Below are positions 21,559 through 33,821 of a stretch of DNA of 64,000 nt, piece by piece. The notes beneath the pieces were generated by a model, which saw only the letters and a list, made by a program, of their open reading frames with translations, was not told the origin of the DNA and ran no database searches. Position numbers and translations under genes: made by a program. How positions within the stretch are numbered: the first letter of the stretch is position 1; every line of letters begins with the position of its first letter. The DNA is from Paratinospora sagittata (taxonomy: Eukaryota; Streptophyta; Magnoliopsida; Ranunculales; Menispermaceae), in the NCBI GenBank assembly GCA_035771175.1, contig CM069603.1:27992308-28056307 (forward strand). Reading direction: 5' to 3'.

Positions 21559-22022
21559 TTACTTCTAGATGCTAGAATTACAAAATCTAAAGGAGTATGG
21601 GTACCAAAGGCTATGGTTCACCGGATAACATAGATTCACATTTTTGAACAATATGCTTAGTTTCTTGGCCTTAGACATTTAGGATCTCAAATGGTCATAT
21701 AAATAGCGGTGCAAGCTTTCCTTTCACCCAAAATCTTATCTGGCCTTTCTATGGTGAGACCATTAACAAAACAATAACTTCATGCTTTCAATCAAAGAGT
21801 TGGAAATTTACAAGGCCTATTATATAGAGCCTTAAGGGTGCCATCTAAAAGTTATCTTGATAGCTACTTTTATACACAAGTTCATATGAATAAAATATTC
21901 ATTTCAAATTCCACCAAAACACTAATATACTAGACCTGAGCATGTTCTCAAGCATCAATATCATTATCTTAGTCTATCAACTAGTCTGAGAGTAAAATAC
22001 CACACTGAGAGGGAGATGGGTC
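21559..22022 (+). other. Residual noncoding internal region of copia 1
   Basis: Just after the gag stop, about 21560-21625 still reads like the SIRE gag spacer (SKGVWVPKAMVH). The rest shows no recognisable protease, integrase or RT. A purine-rich 'gagagggagatggg' just before 22018 may be a polypurine tract. Copia 2 starts after its target site GGGTC at 22018-22022. Confidence 0.45.
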
Positions 22023-22434
22023 TGTTGAACCAATTATCCTCATGTCCTTTATAAGAGTATGTCCCTTATATGAACGATATTTTGATGATTACAAACCACA
22101 TTCTATTTATGACAATATTGTATGCATAGCACATCTAATCCTACATGAAAGCTTCGAAGAATCAATGATGCATGGTGAGCGTATCTCAAAATCCATCTGA
22201 AAACCATGATCACTTGAAGAATATATATATATAGTTATATAATTAGAGTGTATTTAGGTTGTAGAACATCTATTATAATATGATTCAGCAATATGCATGG
22301 TAACATGTTTTAGTCGAGTTGATTTTCGATCATTTACATTGAGTTTTCTATGTTTGATTTGATTTGAAAACACCAGGACTTTAATCGCATTTATCGAGTT
22401 TTAAATAGAATATTAAAATTATTTTTAAGTGTCC

Positions 22435-23150
22435 ATCAGGACGCTCATACATCTTTCAAGGCGCTAATGTCTTAGCAGCTCCCTCTTGGACTTGGTAAGT
22501 CAAGATGTTGATAATACATTAGGACGATGATAGAGTTCATGGTTAAATAAGTACTTATCTATCAGGACACTTACTTCATTTGTAGCACCCATATTAAGTC
22601 AACCAGTGAACTTGTTAGGACACTGATTCTACATCAGCTCGTTGACTGTGTTTCGAGCTTTTAATGATTTAACCTTTAAGGTCACTAACAGTTATAAGAT
22701 GGAACATGTTCAGGATGCTACTTGAACAAGAGCTCCCTCACTTAAGAACCAACTTAGTAACTCTCAGAACGCTAATCGTTCTTCAGAGTACTTATCATTT
22801 TTATAAGTTAAAACATCAGGATGCTCATCACCTAGCAGCGCCCTTATGTTTTTCAGTTGTATTAATTTTTTTTAAAACTTTAGGACGCTTACGTCGTTAG
22901 TAGCGCCCTCGTGACTTTAAGTATGCTAAAACAAAGCAGGACCCTAATTATTGTTTAGCGCCCTCATAGCCTTTAGTCATTTTCAATCGATAAGTAAGTT
23001 AGGACGCTTACGATCAAGTAGTGCCCTCACTTCACAGTTCAGCAGGACACTTATGGTCCATGAGCGTCATCAAGGAACAAAACGATGAAGTTGTTATTAT
23101 GCGTCACGACGCTGATTAACCAATCAGGACGTTAATCCAACACTGTCACA
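22435..23150 (+). repeat. GGACGCT/AGCGCCC paired-motif array, copia 2 5' LTR
   Basis: About twelve units. The clearest is GGACGCT at 22883-22889 and AGCGCCC at 22902-22908 with a 12-nt spacer. Other good units lie near 22817-22842, 22939-22962, 23001-23027 and 23043-23067. All share one A/C mismatch in the stem. Confidence 0.8.
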
Positions 23151-23778
23151 AAGCTGACGTTTGCACTTTTACAATTTACTTTTTCAGAATTGTGCAACAT
23201 TTTTTAGAACTTTTTGAATCTTTTTAGAACATTCTAAAACCTTTTCAAAACATTTTTTCTCATGATTGATGAGAAGATTCAGGTGTTGTTGCATAAACTG
23301 AATCATATCAATTTTAAGAAAGAATGTGTATGTTGTTTGAAATAACTTTGTGAGCCAAAATTACTTAACTTCATCAAATTACACCATTATTATTCATATA
23401 TATATATGTCGCCTTGTAGCAGATAAAACAACAATAAAAAAAAAATTACAACTTCTTTGAAATCATCTAACAGTTTTCACTTGTGTAAAAACTCTTGGAA
23501 GTTAATCTTCTACTCACTGCTTTAAACTCTCGATATTTTTTAAATACGTTGAGTCATCTAGATTAGTTGATCTTCATCTATATCTTTTCAAAAATTCATT
23601 GAAGAAGACAAAAACTTTTTGATCCAATTTTCAGTCGAACTTCATCATACATATTTTGTTAAATCTGTGATAACAGAAGTTCATCTCAAAGCTTTGTAAG
23701 TATCCCTTTGATTCTAAGTAAAGGGAATCATATCTCATCTTGTAATTTGATGTTAGTGACTAGTTTTTTACTAGGTTA

Positions 23779-23897
23779 GAGCAAGTGTTGCTCAAGTTGT
23801 AACGGTCATTCTCACACTCGAAACTTGAGAAAAGGTTCTTCTCACACCCATAAGTTGAGAAAGCATAACGGTTCTTCTCACACCTATAAGTTGAGAA
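23779..23897 (+). repeat. CCCGTAA-spacer inverted-repeat array, copia 2 5' LTR
   Basis: GAGCAA/TTGCTC around GTG (about 23779-23793) is followed by three TTCTCA/TGAGAA units (23809-23814/23826-23831, 23839-23844/23856-23861, 23875-23880/23892-23897). Each spacer is exactly 11 nt (cacycgaaact, cacccataagt, cacctataagt). A fourth, 8-nt-spacer unit (ACCCGTAA) lies beyond the T insertion near 26840-26857. Confidence 0.8.
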
Positions 23898-23910
23898 TGT
23901 GTACAGGTTT

Positions 23911-26833
23911 TGTGGCGACCCCGCGCCCCGGACCACCAACCCCACAGGGAATGGCATGCGGAATGCCGGGGCGGGACGCCCGGCGTAGGCATCTCCGACC
24001 ACTCCTCAAACAACGACATAATATCAAAAGGTACTAAACAAAACTACCCACTGTATTAATCATCAAAGACGAGATAATCCATAAAAATGAACCATAAATA
24101 AAATCATAATTCCTACAGTCCATTAAAAATTGACATACACATAAAGTCCAAAATTGTGGGTACAAATAAAAAAAAACCGTCATGTGCCCACATGGTCTAT
24201 CTAGCAAGTCCCAACTCACCCATACTAAAATGTGGTAAGTATTATAATTACATAATCCAAAATATAATACTTCATAATATAAAACACAATTCAATCAAAA
24301 TGCCTCTCAACTCACATAGAGGACTTGGATTCTCTCGCAGGCAAGGCCCTCAAGATATGACTACCCCCTTGCCCTTATTCGGGACAGAAGGACCTGAAAG
24401 AGGAAAATGAGGGTGAGCCAACGATGCCCAGTGAATAGAATTCAAATATGCTATCAATACTCATCAATAAAAACCATGTATGCATGTCAATGTGTAGCAT
24501 GATTAAAAGCTCATAACATATAGATATCAAGCATTTATAATAAGTTCGATGCAAGTAAAAGTTTATCAATTTGGATCCACATTCCACATGCCTTGGGTTA
24601 CTAGTCCACGTCTATTTCGCCGTGCCGTTGATCCCAATCATGTTTACTTGGGTTACTAGTCCACGTCTATTTCACCGTGCCGTTGATCCCAATCATTTCC
24701 TTCTTAAAACCCTCCTATGACAAGGTCAAGTCCCCCTATTAGCCAGATAGATGGGCCCAACCAAAGTCATAAGGTTTTCTCAAATCAATGCATCATTCAA
24801 AACATTAGAACACATTCATGCTTTCAACATACAATATATATAAGTGATATGATGACATAAATGATATAATCATAAGTGAAGCCTACTCACAACCAAGCCT
24901 CGCGAGAGTATTTAATCACACACGACCACCAAACCGAATCAACCCAATCAAGATCCTGAAACATACATCAATATCCTACCATACATCAATTTCTATGCTC
25001 AATTACATAGACATTACAAATCAACCCTAAATCAGCCCACATATAATTAATAGGCCTAAATCCCATTTAATCCCATCATTCAACTCAAATCACATGACTT
25101 AGGCCTCTAATGCATAGTTCTCATTCATAAACCATTCTATTAATCAAAAATACTGATTTTCAATTCCTTGGGCATAAACATGTCCAAATTTGGGTCACTT
25201 GATCACAAGTAGGCCTAACCCATGATATGGTCACAACCACCAAATCAGTAGCATAATCAACCCTAATCATGCTTAATTAAACATAAGTTGCATCAATTCA
25301 ATGATTCTAAGCCAAAAGCATCAAAAGCCCTAAAATATGAAATTTTCCATACTTAGGCCATATTGTCGATTTACACTAGGTCGCCATGTTCAGCCATGTA
25401 TATCACTGATTTTGCATCATGGGTTCATCCACAATGGCAACTAGGTCAACATAGTTGACATGCAAGCTATTTGGAAAGGTCTAAGTTCATATTCTAAATG
25501 TAGGTCTAATACAAACAACCCTACCAATTCTTCACATGTATTATTCTGTTCAGATGTATCAATCTACCAACAGAAATATGTAATCACAAAATCAACCGTA
25601 CAGATTGAAGTATGTGAAGAAACAAACCTTCTGTCCAAATATCAGCCCAATCCAACGGTGGACCGAAAAGATATGTATCTTTGATGAGCAAGTGTCTAAT
25701 CAGACAGTTTCTCCTTTCCTGCTGCAAATACCCAAACTCAGATGGCTATATCACACAAAATAATTAACGTATAAATATTTCCACCGTTCAGAATACAGAA
25801 ATATCTGTTGTAAACTACATACTCAAATTTTAAATCCATCCAACGGTACGTTGAGGAGATCTAGAAGTTTTACCGAAACGGAACGAGAAACCCAGAAATT
25901 CCGACCAGCTTTGTTTCAGAGGTTATATCTCTTAGCACAAGCTTCTAATTACGATCTCCACCGTTAAGAATGTATAAATATCAGTTATAAACTACATACC
26001 CAAATTTGATAACCATCTAACGGTAGATTTAGGAGATCTATAAGTTTGAGCGAAACAGTGCGAGAAATCCAGACTTTCCGGCCAGCTTTGTTTGAGAGGT
26101 TAGATCTCTCAGAATAAACCTCTGATCAAGATCTCCACCGACCAGAATGAAGAACCATAAGCTACGAACGTGCTGACAAAATTTGAGCTCAATCTGACCG
26201 TAAATTCCAAAGATCCACTTCTTTGATGAAAATCTCGCAGGGTTCTTACTCCTGCAACTCTCTCCTTCTTTCTCTTCTTCTTTCCTTTCTCTTCTTTTCT
26301 TTCTCTTCTTCTTTCTTTTCTCTCCACTCACCTCTTTCTAGCACTTCCTTGATTCCCTCCTTGATTCTCTCCTTGATTCTCTCCTTGTTTTCCTCTCCTT
26401 GGTTCCCTCTACTCATTCTAGCACTTCCTTGAAGAAGACAAGTGGGCATTGGACACTTGTCCACTTTCATGCACCAACCTTCACATGTGTTGGTCTCATA
26501 CTACCCATACCAACCACATGTATTTTAAATGTCCAATCCATTTAATACACCAAATCTTCAATTTCATTTATCCTTTTATTCCATCAATCCTAACCCATAT
26601 CAATTCATGGTTTAATGAGCCCATGCATAAATAATAACATATGCATTAAACTTTAATTTAACATGACTCATATACAATTTATGATACATATATTTATATA
26701 CATTATCAAGCATTAACTATACAAACATTAAACAATCATCAAACAAACACCAAACATATCAAGGCAACACATAGAGTTTGGGCAAAATACAATTGGGTTA
26801 TGGGCTAGATGAAATAATTTTCGGGGCGTCACA
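23911..26833 (-). mobile_element. Solo LTR 'T', second copy, minus strand, TSD GGTTT
   Basis: Begins TGTGGCGACCCCG and ends GGGGCGTCACA on the plus strand, the reverse of 11975-15067, and aligns with it along its length. GGTTT is repeated at 23906-23910 and 26834-26838. No gag or pol is present. It contains the 56-bp and 177-bp duplications of the family but only a remnant of the 41-bp array. About 40 bp near the GC-rich end found in the other copy are missing here (next to 24005). Confidence 0.85.
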
Positions 26834-27083
26834 GGTTTGGTCTTCACCCGTAAGAAAATCCTTAGTGGAGTTTGGACAAATCCTAACTGAGGAAGTTAGG
26901 TAGTGGATGTAAACGAGGCCGAACCACTCTAAATCATGTTTGTACTGTCTCTTTTACTGTCATTGTGTTTGTATGTTATACTCTACTTAATCTGCTTAAA
27001 CCTCTTTAAAAGATTTTAGATAAAGGTTAAAATCTGCTAAGCGTCCAATTCACCCCCCTCTCGGACACATCTAGGCCAACAGT

Positions 27084-27095
27084 TGGTATCAAAGC
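27084..27095 (+). promoter_or_regulatory. Copia 2 primer binding site
   Basis: TGGTATCAAAGC, two bases after the 5' LTR end, matches the initiator tRNA-Met site with one change (A for G). It fixes the plus-strand orientation. Confidence 0.85.
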
Positions 27096-27134
27096 AGGTT
27101 AACCGTCAAAGTATCTAACAATCGTTGATTAAGT

Positions 27135-28740
27135 ATGATAGGACAAAATGCAAGAAGTGCTTATCTTTCAGCTGAAGGAAACTCCACCAACTGACCACCG
27201 TTGTTCAATGGAGATAGCTACTCACATTGGAAAACCAAAATTAGATTCTATCTTAAAGCCCAAGACTTAGATATATGGGATGTTGTGACAAACGAATGTC
27301 CAACACCTACAAAGAACGTAGATGGTATTAATGTCCCTAAGGAGTTAGATGAATGGAGTCCCAAGGAAGGAAAGAGAGAGTTGTTAAATAACCATGCTGT
27401 AAACATTATGTTTTGTAGTTTATCTGTTGAAGAGGTCAATAGGGTTAGCGCATGTGAAACCGCTAAGGAAATCTGGGATAAGTTAGAGGTCACCCACGAA
27501 AGAACTTTGCAAGTTAAAAAGGCAAAGCTCCAAATTCTTATTGAAAAATATGAGACCTATAGGATGGAGGAAACTTATTCTATAGCCAAGGTTATTGCTC
27601 GGTTTACAACAAACATCAATGAGATGAAGAACCTTGGAAGAAGCTATGACCAAGAAGAAACTGTTAGAAAGTTTCTAAAGGGTCTACCTAGAGCTTGGGA
27701 ACCCAAGGCCACGGCCATTGAAGAAGCCAAAAATCTGGCTGAATATACCTTTGATGAACTGTGTGGTTTATTAATGGTTCGTTAATTGAAGATAAAAGAT
27801 AAAATGTGCCCGGTCAAGGTCGAGGAAAAAGAAAAAATATCCATTACCCTTAATGTTGAAACTGATTCTGAAGATGATTCAAACTCAGAAGATGACATGG
27901 CTATGTTATCTAGAAAATTCAACAGGTTAATTAGGAGAAAGGGTAAGCATGGCTCTTACTCAAAGTTTCACAAAGAAAAGAAACCCAAGTCAAAACCTAC
28001 AAATTTTATTTGTTACGGCTGTAACAAACCTGGTCATGTAAGGAGTGAGTGTCCCACTAGACATAAGAAGAATACAAGTTCAAGAAGAAAGGACAAGAAA
28101 GTTCTAAAAGCCACGTGGGATGATTTAAGCTCAAGTGAGGATGAACCGGATTCAAATCACACTGCTGCATTGTGTTTAATGGCAAGCACGGAGGTAAAAT
28201 TTGAACCCGTCGATGAAGTTAATGCTCTTGATATTTATATGCAAGATCTTAAGACAAAGCTCAGTAAAGAAATTAAGAAGAATGAAATGCTCAAGCATAG
28301 TCTTGAAGAAGCTCTTGAGGAAATAGAGTTTCAATAAGAAAAGCTAGACGGACTGACCCTAGATAATGAACAACTTAAGAAAGTTGTTGAGAAACTGAGA
28401 AATGAAAATAAAACACTTAGAAAGGAAAAAAAAAGAGACTTGAACTGCACTGTGATCAAGTTCACCAATGGTCAAAAATTATTTGACATGATGTGCATTT
28501 GATAAAGCAGGCTTAGGTTATACACACAGGTCAAAGCAAAAAGAAAATAACACTTTATTGACCAAAAGACCGAAATGCCACAAGTGTCATAGAGAAGGTC
28601 TTACCATGCTTAAATGTAATGTTTTAAATGGAAAAAACAATAAATATGTGTGGATTGAAAAGGCTGTTCTTATTAAAGCTAACATGCATGGACCCAAAGT
28701 AGCATGGGTGCCAAAGTCAAAAATATTTCATATTGTGTAA
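27135..28740 (+). pseudogene. Copia 2 gag, interrupted by stops
   Basis: Starts MIGQNARSAYLSAEG at 27135, with a premature TGA at 27192-27194. Then comes the UBN2-type capsid region (LFNGDSYSHWKTKIRFYLKA; CSLSVEEVNRVSACETAKEI; KFLKGLPRAWEPKATAIEEA). A TAA at 27783-27785 precedes an acidic linker and the CCHC knuckle CYGCNKPGHVRSEC (about 28015-28056). A coiled-coil tail follows, with a TAA at 28335-28337, then a spacer ending VAWVPKSK near 28725. Gag forms the virus-like particle and binds the RNA. All three stops sit in one continuous frame over the first 1.2 kb, so the decay is mainly point mutation. The coiled-coil tail is typical of SIRE gag. Confidence 0.85.
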
Positions 28741-29010
28741 ATGAGCAAAAATGAAGAACTATGGTATCTAGACAGCGACTGCTCAAGGCACATGACTTGA
28801 GATAAATCTAAATTTTTGAGCCTTGGAAAGAAGAAAGGAGGAAAGGTCATCTTCGGAGACAACAACAAAGGTGATATTGAAGGCATCAGAATCATTGGTA
28901 ACGATTTTCTATTCATATCTGATGTACTTTATGTCAAAAGGTTGAAGCATAATCTCTTGAGCATAAGTTAATTTTGTGACAAGGGTTATGACATTTCATT
29001 TGAAACAAAT
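28741..29010 (+). pseudogene. Copia 2 aspartic protease, inactive
   Basis: Reads EELWYLDSDCSRHMT, stop, DKSKFLSLGKKKGGKVIFGD and then DVLYVKRLKHNLLSIS, stop. The copia protease signature is WYLDSGCSRHMTG. Here the active-site Gly is Asp and the Gly after HMT is TGA (28798-28800). A TAA sits at about 28969. The protease would cut the gag-pol polyprotein; this copy cannot. Confidence 0.8.
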
Positions 29011-30159
29011 AAGTGCATTGTTAAACATATAGATAAAACTGTTGCATTCATGGCATCTAGACATAAGAATGTTTATTGTTCAAATCTTAATGACATTGAG
29101 AAACAAAACGTAACATGTTTAAATGCTATTTCGTGTGATGATGCATAGTTTTGGCATAAGAGACTTGCTCATGTTAGTATGGACAACATATCTAGAATTG
29201 TAAAACATAATCTTGCCAAGGATATTCCAAAGGGAATTTACTCAAAAGACAAGGTATGTGAACCATGTCAACTTGGTAAGCATACCCGATCATCATTTAA
29301 GAGCAAGAGGCATCAATCTACCTCTAGAGCTCTCGAACTGATTCATATGGATTTACCCAAGACCCAAAGCTTAAGTGGTAAATCTTATGTATTTGTAATT
29401 GTTGATGACTTTACTAGATTTACTTGGGTATTTCTAGTAGCTTATAAATTTGATGCATGCGAACTATGTATAAAATTCTATAAAAGAGTTGAAAATGAAA
29501 AGGGTCATAAAATCAACATAATTAGAACTGATAGAGGAGGCGAATTTGTTAATAAAAATCTTGAAGAATTCTGCAGTAATCAAGGTTACACTCACCATCT
29601 CTCGATCCCTAGGACACCAGAACAAAATGGTGTAGTTGAGAGGAAAAATAAAACTTTGCAAGAAATGTGTAGAACAATGCGTAATGAGTATAACACTGCA
29701 AACCATCTTTGGGGAGAAGTTATTAACACAGTCTGCTATGTAACGAATAGAATCCTAATTAAGAAAGACTTGAATAAAACTCCATATGAACTATGGAAAG
29801 GTAGAGCACCCAACCTCAGTTACTTTCGAGTATTTAGATGTAAGTGTTTTATCCTAAATGATAAAGACAACTTAGACAAGTTTGAACCTAAATTGGATAT
29901 AGAAATACTTTTAGGATATTCTTCTCACAGTAGAGCCTATAGAGTTTTCAATAAATCTAATCAAACTGTAGAAGAATCAATTCATGTAAATTTTGATAAA
30001 AGTAAAAGTAAGAAAATTCTTGAGGATGAAGTTAAACAATTAAACTTTGATGATAATGATCCCAAGACAACTAAGATCATAGATCTTGAGACTAAAATGC
30101 CTTTAGAAACATCTAAAACACCAGATTGCTTCAAGGCCTATCCAAAGATCAAATATTAG
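29011..30159 (+). pseudogene. Copia 2 integrase
   Basis: A long frame open from about 29149 to 30159 after a TAG near 29146-29148. The zinc-binding HHCC part is WHKRLAHVS...CEPCQLGKH. The core has 'ELIHMDLPKTQSLSGKSY' (first Asp), IRTDRGGEFVNK (second Asp) and PEQNGVVERKNKTLQEMCR (Glu). It continues with ELWKGRAPNLSYFRVFRCKC, FEPKLDIEILLGYSSHSRAYRV and an acidic C-terminal stretch. The catalytic triad is preserved. The frame stops at 30159 before the RT. This is the best preserved part of the element. Confidence 0.85.
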
Positions 30160-31381
30160 GAGATCCACAAAAGGGTGTATCCACTAGAGCTTCAATTGAA
30201 AGAGATCAAGAGCTTGTTGCTTTTGTATCGTAATTTGAACCAATCAAAGTGAAAGATGCACTGAAAGATGAAAACTGGATTCTTGTTATGCAAGAAGAGC
30301 TAGGACACTTTGTGAGAAACAAAGTATGAGAATTAGTTCCTAAGCCATTTCATCAATCAGTTATAGGAACCAAATGGATCTTTAGAAACAAAAAGAATGA
30401 ACAAGGTATCATTGTCCGAAATAAGGATATATTGGTTTCACAAGGGTACAACATAGACTTCGAAGAAGCCTTTACCCCAGTAGCAAGATTAGAGGCAATA
30501 AGGATGTTACTTGCTTATGCTTGTTACAAGGATTTTTCCTTATACCAAATGGATGTAAAGAGTACATTTCTAAATTGATACATCAATGAAGATGTATATG
30601 TGGAACAACCTCCAGGGTTTGAGGATACTTAAGACTCGGATTATGTGTTCAAATTCCACAAAGCCTTATATGGATTCAGACAAGCTCCAAGAGCTTGGTA
30701 TGATAGACTGAGTTCATTCTTTTAGATCATAAGTTTTAAAAAGGAAAACTTGATCCAACTTTGTTTATCAAACACCAAAATGACAATATGCTTATTGTTC
30801 AAATATATGTGGATGATATCATTTTTGGTGCATCAAACAAAGAGTTGTGTGATGAGTTTTCAAAACTAATGCAAAAAGAATTTGAAATGAGTATAATGGG
30901 AAAACTTATATACTTTCTCGGCTTGAAAATTAAACAAATGCCAAACGGCACCTTCATAAGCCAATCAAAGTATTCTAAGGAAATAGTTAAAAAGTTTCAA
31001 ATGGATAATTTGAAATCAATTGGTACTCCATGTAACTCAGCAATTAAGTTAGATAACGATGAAAAAGGGAAACCGATTCATTCTAAACTTTATAGAAGTA
31101 CAATTGGAAGTCTATTATACTTAACAACAAGTAGACCTGACATTATGTTTAGTGTTTGTCTTTGTGCGAGATTTCAATTAGAACCTAAAGAATCTCACTT
31201 AAAATATGTCAAACAAATATTCAGATATATAAATGGCACAACAAACTTAAGAATTTGGTATTTCAAGGGTATTACATTTGATTTGAAAAGTTATGTAGAC
31301 TCCGACTATGCCGGTAGTCTAACTGATCAAAAAAATACCTCCAGATTTTGTCACTTTCTTGAAAATTCTTTAATTTCTTAG
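30160..31381 (+). pseudogene. Copia 2 reverse transcriptase, decayed first half
   Basis: In pieces: [71 protein letters not shown] and HKALYGFRQAPRAWYDRLSSF, broken by stops (near 30327, 30576, 30630 and 30723) and at least one frameshift near 30750. From 30761 the frame is open to 31381 and holds the catalytic YVDDIIFGASN, then LGLKIKQMPNGTFISQSKY and RSTIGSLLYLTTSRPDIMFS, running into RNase H (YVDSDYAGSLTD). Copia RT normally reads AFLNG where this has TFLN-stop. Confidence 0.85.
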
Positions 31382-31755
31382 TTTTGCAAAAAGCAACACT
31401 CAGTGGCACTATCCACAGCTGAAGTAGAATATGTTGCAGCTGGAAGTTGTTGTTCTCAGTCTTGTACATGAAACAACAACTTCAAGATTATCAAATCTTT
31501 GTTAAATGTGCTAAAATTCTATGTGACAATACAAGTGCTATTAACATATCAAAGAAACTTGTATTGCACCCCCAAACTAAACATATTCAAATAAGACATC
31601 ACTTTTTACGAGATCATGTGCAAAATGGAGAAGTTACATTATCTCACATTGGCACAAAAGAACAACCGGCTGATATATTCACTAAAGCCTTACCCAAAGA
31701 CAAGTTTGTTCACATTCGAAGAGAGCTCGGTATGTTCTCTGAAACTGATCTTTGA
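31382..31755 (+). pseudogene. Copia 2 RNase H, C-terminal half
   Basis: After a TAG at 31379-31381 the sequence reads CKKQHSVALSTAEVEYVAAG, then shifts frame near 31450. It continues CAKILCDNTSAINISKK and KHIQIRHHFLRDHVQNGEVT to TKALPKDKFVHIRRELG. The acidic residues of DSDYAG, STAEVEY and CDNTS and the RHHFLRD motif are all present. The frame ends at 31755, which is the normal end of pol in this lineage; no envelope-like ORF follows. Confidence 0.8.
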
Positions 31756-32036
31756 TATTTTGATGCTCAAGGGAGAGAAATATTTCACACTGCTTTACTT
31801 TTTTTAATGTTTTCAAAAAGGGGGAAAAGTAACATGTTTGAAGCATCATAACTACTCATAAACTAAGGGGGAGAATATTTGTCTCTCAGTATAATCCTTG
31901 GTGGTAATCTCATATCTTATGAAACAAGGAGTATTAGTATCAGTAATACACAACATTATCACTGCATTGCATGCATTACTTTAGCTTGCTTCAAAGCCTA
32001 TAGTAATGTGTTTGAAATCATAGAAAATGGGAAGAT
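31756..32036 (+). other. Copia 2 3' untranslated region
   Basis: Contains two purine-rich stretches: 'aaaagggggaaaagt' near 31815-31830 and 'aagggggagaatat' near 31865-31878. The second is the likely main polypurine tract by comparison with SIRE elements, although the LTR starts only at 32037 after 'gaaaatgggaagat'. No gene is present. Confidence 0.55.
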
Positions 32037-32439
32037 TGTTGAACCAATTATCTTCATGTACCTTACAAGAGTATGTCCCTTATATGAACGATATTTGGAT
32101 GATTACAAACCACATATTGTTTATGACAATATTGTATGCATAACACATCTAATCCTACGTTAAAGCTTCAAAGAATCAATGATGCAAGGTGAACGTGTCG
32201 TCAAGATCCATCTGAAGACCATGATCACTTGAAAAATACATATATCGTTATATGATTAGAGTGTGTTTAGGTTATAGAACATCTATTATCATATGATTCA
32301 GCAATATGCATGATTACATGTTTAGTCGAGTTGATTTTTGATCATTTACATTAAATTTTCTAGGTTTGATTTGATCTTAAAAACACCAAGACTTTAATCA
32401 CATTTATCGAGTTTTAAATAGAAAATTAAAATTGTTTTT

Positions 32440-33190
32440 TAATGTCCATCAAGACGCTAATACTTCTTTCAGGATGCCAATGTCTTAGCAGTGCCCTCCT
32501 GGACTTAGTAAGTCAGGATGCTGATAATAAATTAGGATGTTGATAGAGTTCATAGTTGAATAACTACTTATCTATCAGGATGTTTCTTCATTTGTAACGT
32601 GCTCATTAAGTTAACCAGTGAAGTTGTCAGGACGCTGATTCTAAATTAGCTCGCCGACTCTTTTTCAAGCTTTTAATGATTTAATCTTTAAAGACGCTAA
32701 CAATTATAAGTTGGAAAACGTTCAGGATGCTACGTGAACAGGAGCGCCCTCACTTAAGAACTAACTTAGTAACTCTTAGGACGTTGATCGTTCTTCAGCG
32801 TACTTATCGTTTTTATAAGTTAAAACATCAGGAAGCTCATCACCTAGCAACGCCCTTATGTTTTTCAGTTGTTTTAAAACCTTAGGATGCTTACGTCATT
32901 AGTAGCGCCCTTATAGTTTTTATGTTTTAAATATCAGGGCAATTGCATTTTTGTAGCGCCCTCGTGACTTTAAATATGCTAAAACAAAGCAGAATGCTAA
33001 CTGTTGTTTAGCGCCCTCATAGCTTTTAGTAGTTTTCAATTGAGAAGTAAGTTAGGATGCTTACGATCAAGTAGCGCCCTCGCTTCACAGTTCAGCAAGA
33101 CGCTTATGGTCCATGAGGACCCTTAAGGAACAAAATGACAAAGTTGTTATTATGCGTCAGGACGCTAATCAAACACTGTCACAATGCTGA
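32440..33190 (+). repeat. GGACGCT/AGCGCCC paired-motif array, copia 2 3' LTR
   Basis: Same layout as 22435-23150, with independent point changes. Clear units include those near 32731-32752, 32884-32910, 33053-33080 and 33098-33118. A further unit near 32936-32962, absent from the 5' LTR, indicates gain or loss of a unit since insertion. Confidence 0.8.
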
Positions 33191-33821
33191 CATCTACACT
33201 TTTATAGTTTACTTTTTTAGAACTGTCCAACATTTTTTCAGAACTTTTTGAATCTTTTCAGAACGTTCTAAAACCTTTTCAAAACATTCTTTTCTCATGA
33301 TTGATCAAAACATTCAGGTGTTGTTGCACAAACTGAATCATATCCTTTTTAAGAAAGAATGTGTATGTTGTTTGAAATAACTTTGTGCGCCAAAATTACA
33401 TAACTTCATCAAATTGCACCATTGTTTTTTCATATATATATGTTTCCTTGTAGCAGATAGAACAATAATAATAAAAAAATTACAAAAACTGAACTTGTTT
33501 GAAACCGTCTAACGGTTTTCACTTGTGCAAAAACTCTTGGTAGTTAATCTTCTACTCACTGCTTTAAACTCTCGATATTTTTTAAATATGTTGAGTCGTC
33601 TAGATTAGTTGATCGTCATCTATATCTTTTCAAAAATCCATTGAAGAAGACGAAAGCTTTTTGAACTAGTTTTCAGCCGAACTTCATCATACATATTTTG
33701 TTGAATCTGTGATAACAAAAGGTTCATCTCAAAGCTTTGTAAGTATCTCGTTGATTCTAAGTAAAGGGAATCATATCTCATCTTGTACTTTTATATTAGT
33801 GACTGGTTTGTTACTGGGTTA

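Larger units (their letters stand above)
7879..22022 (+). mobile_element. Copia element 1 (SIRE-type), 5' LTR plus gag, 3' part missing
   Basis: The 5' LTR begins TGTTAACCTAAGTGG at 7879, is interrupted by gypsy A (8378-18902 plus target duplication 18903-18907), and ends GGCCAACA at 20691. Without the insert it is about 2.28 kb. A primer binding site follows at 20694, then gag. Protease, integrase and reverse transcriptase are absent; copia 2 begins at 22023. No matching 3' LTR was found, so the target duplication (left flank TACCA) cannot be confirmed. The element is an internal-deletion derivative. Confidence 0.7.
22023..27081 (+). repeat. Copia 2 5' LTR, interrupted by solo LTR T
   Basis: LTR sequence occupies 22023-23910 and 26839-27081. 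The insert is at 23911-26833, with GGTTT duplicated at 23906-23910 and 26834-26838. The last 240 bp contain 'tagtggatgt' and 'gaaccactctaaatc', then the C-rich 'ttcacccccctctcgg' just before the CCAACA end, as in the other copia LTRs here. Confidence 0.85.

Noticed and set aside
31756..32036. Envelope-like ORF after copia 2 pol
   Set aside because: Only 280 bp remain before the 3' LTR, with purine tracts and a 94-codon frame that runs into the LTR.
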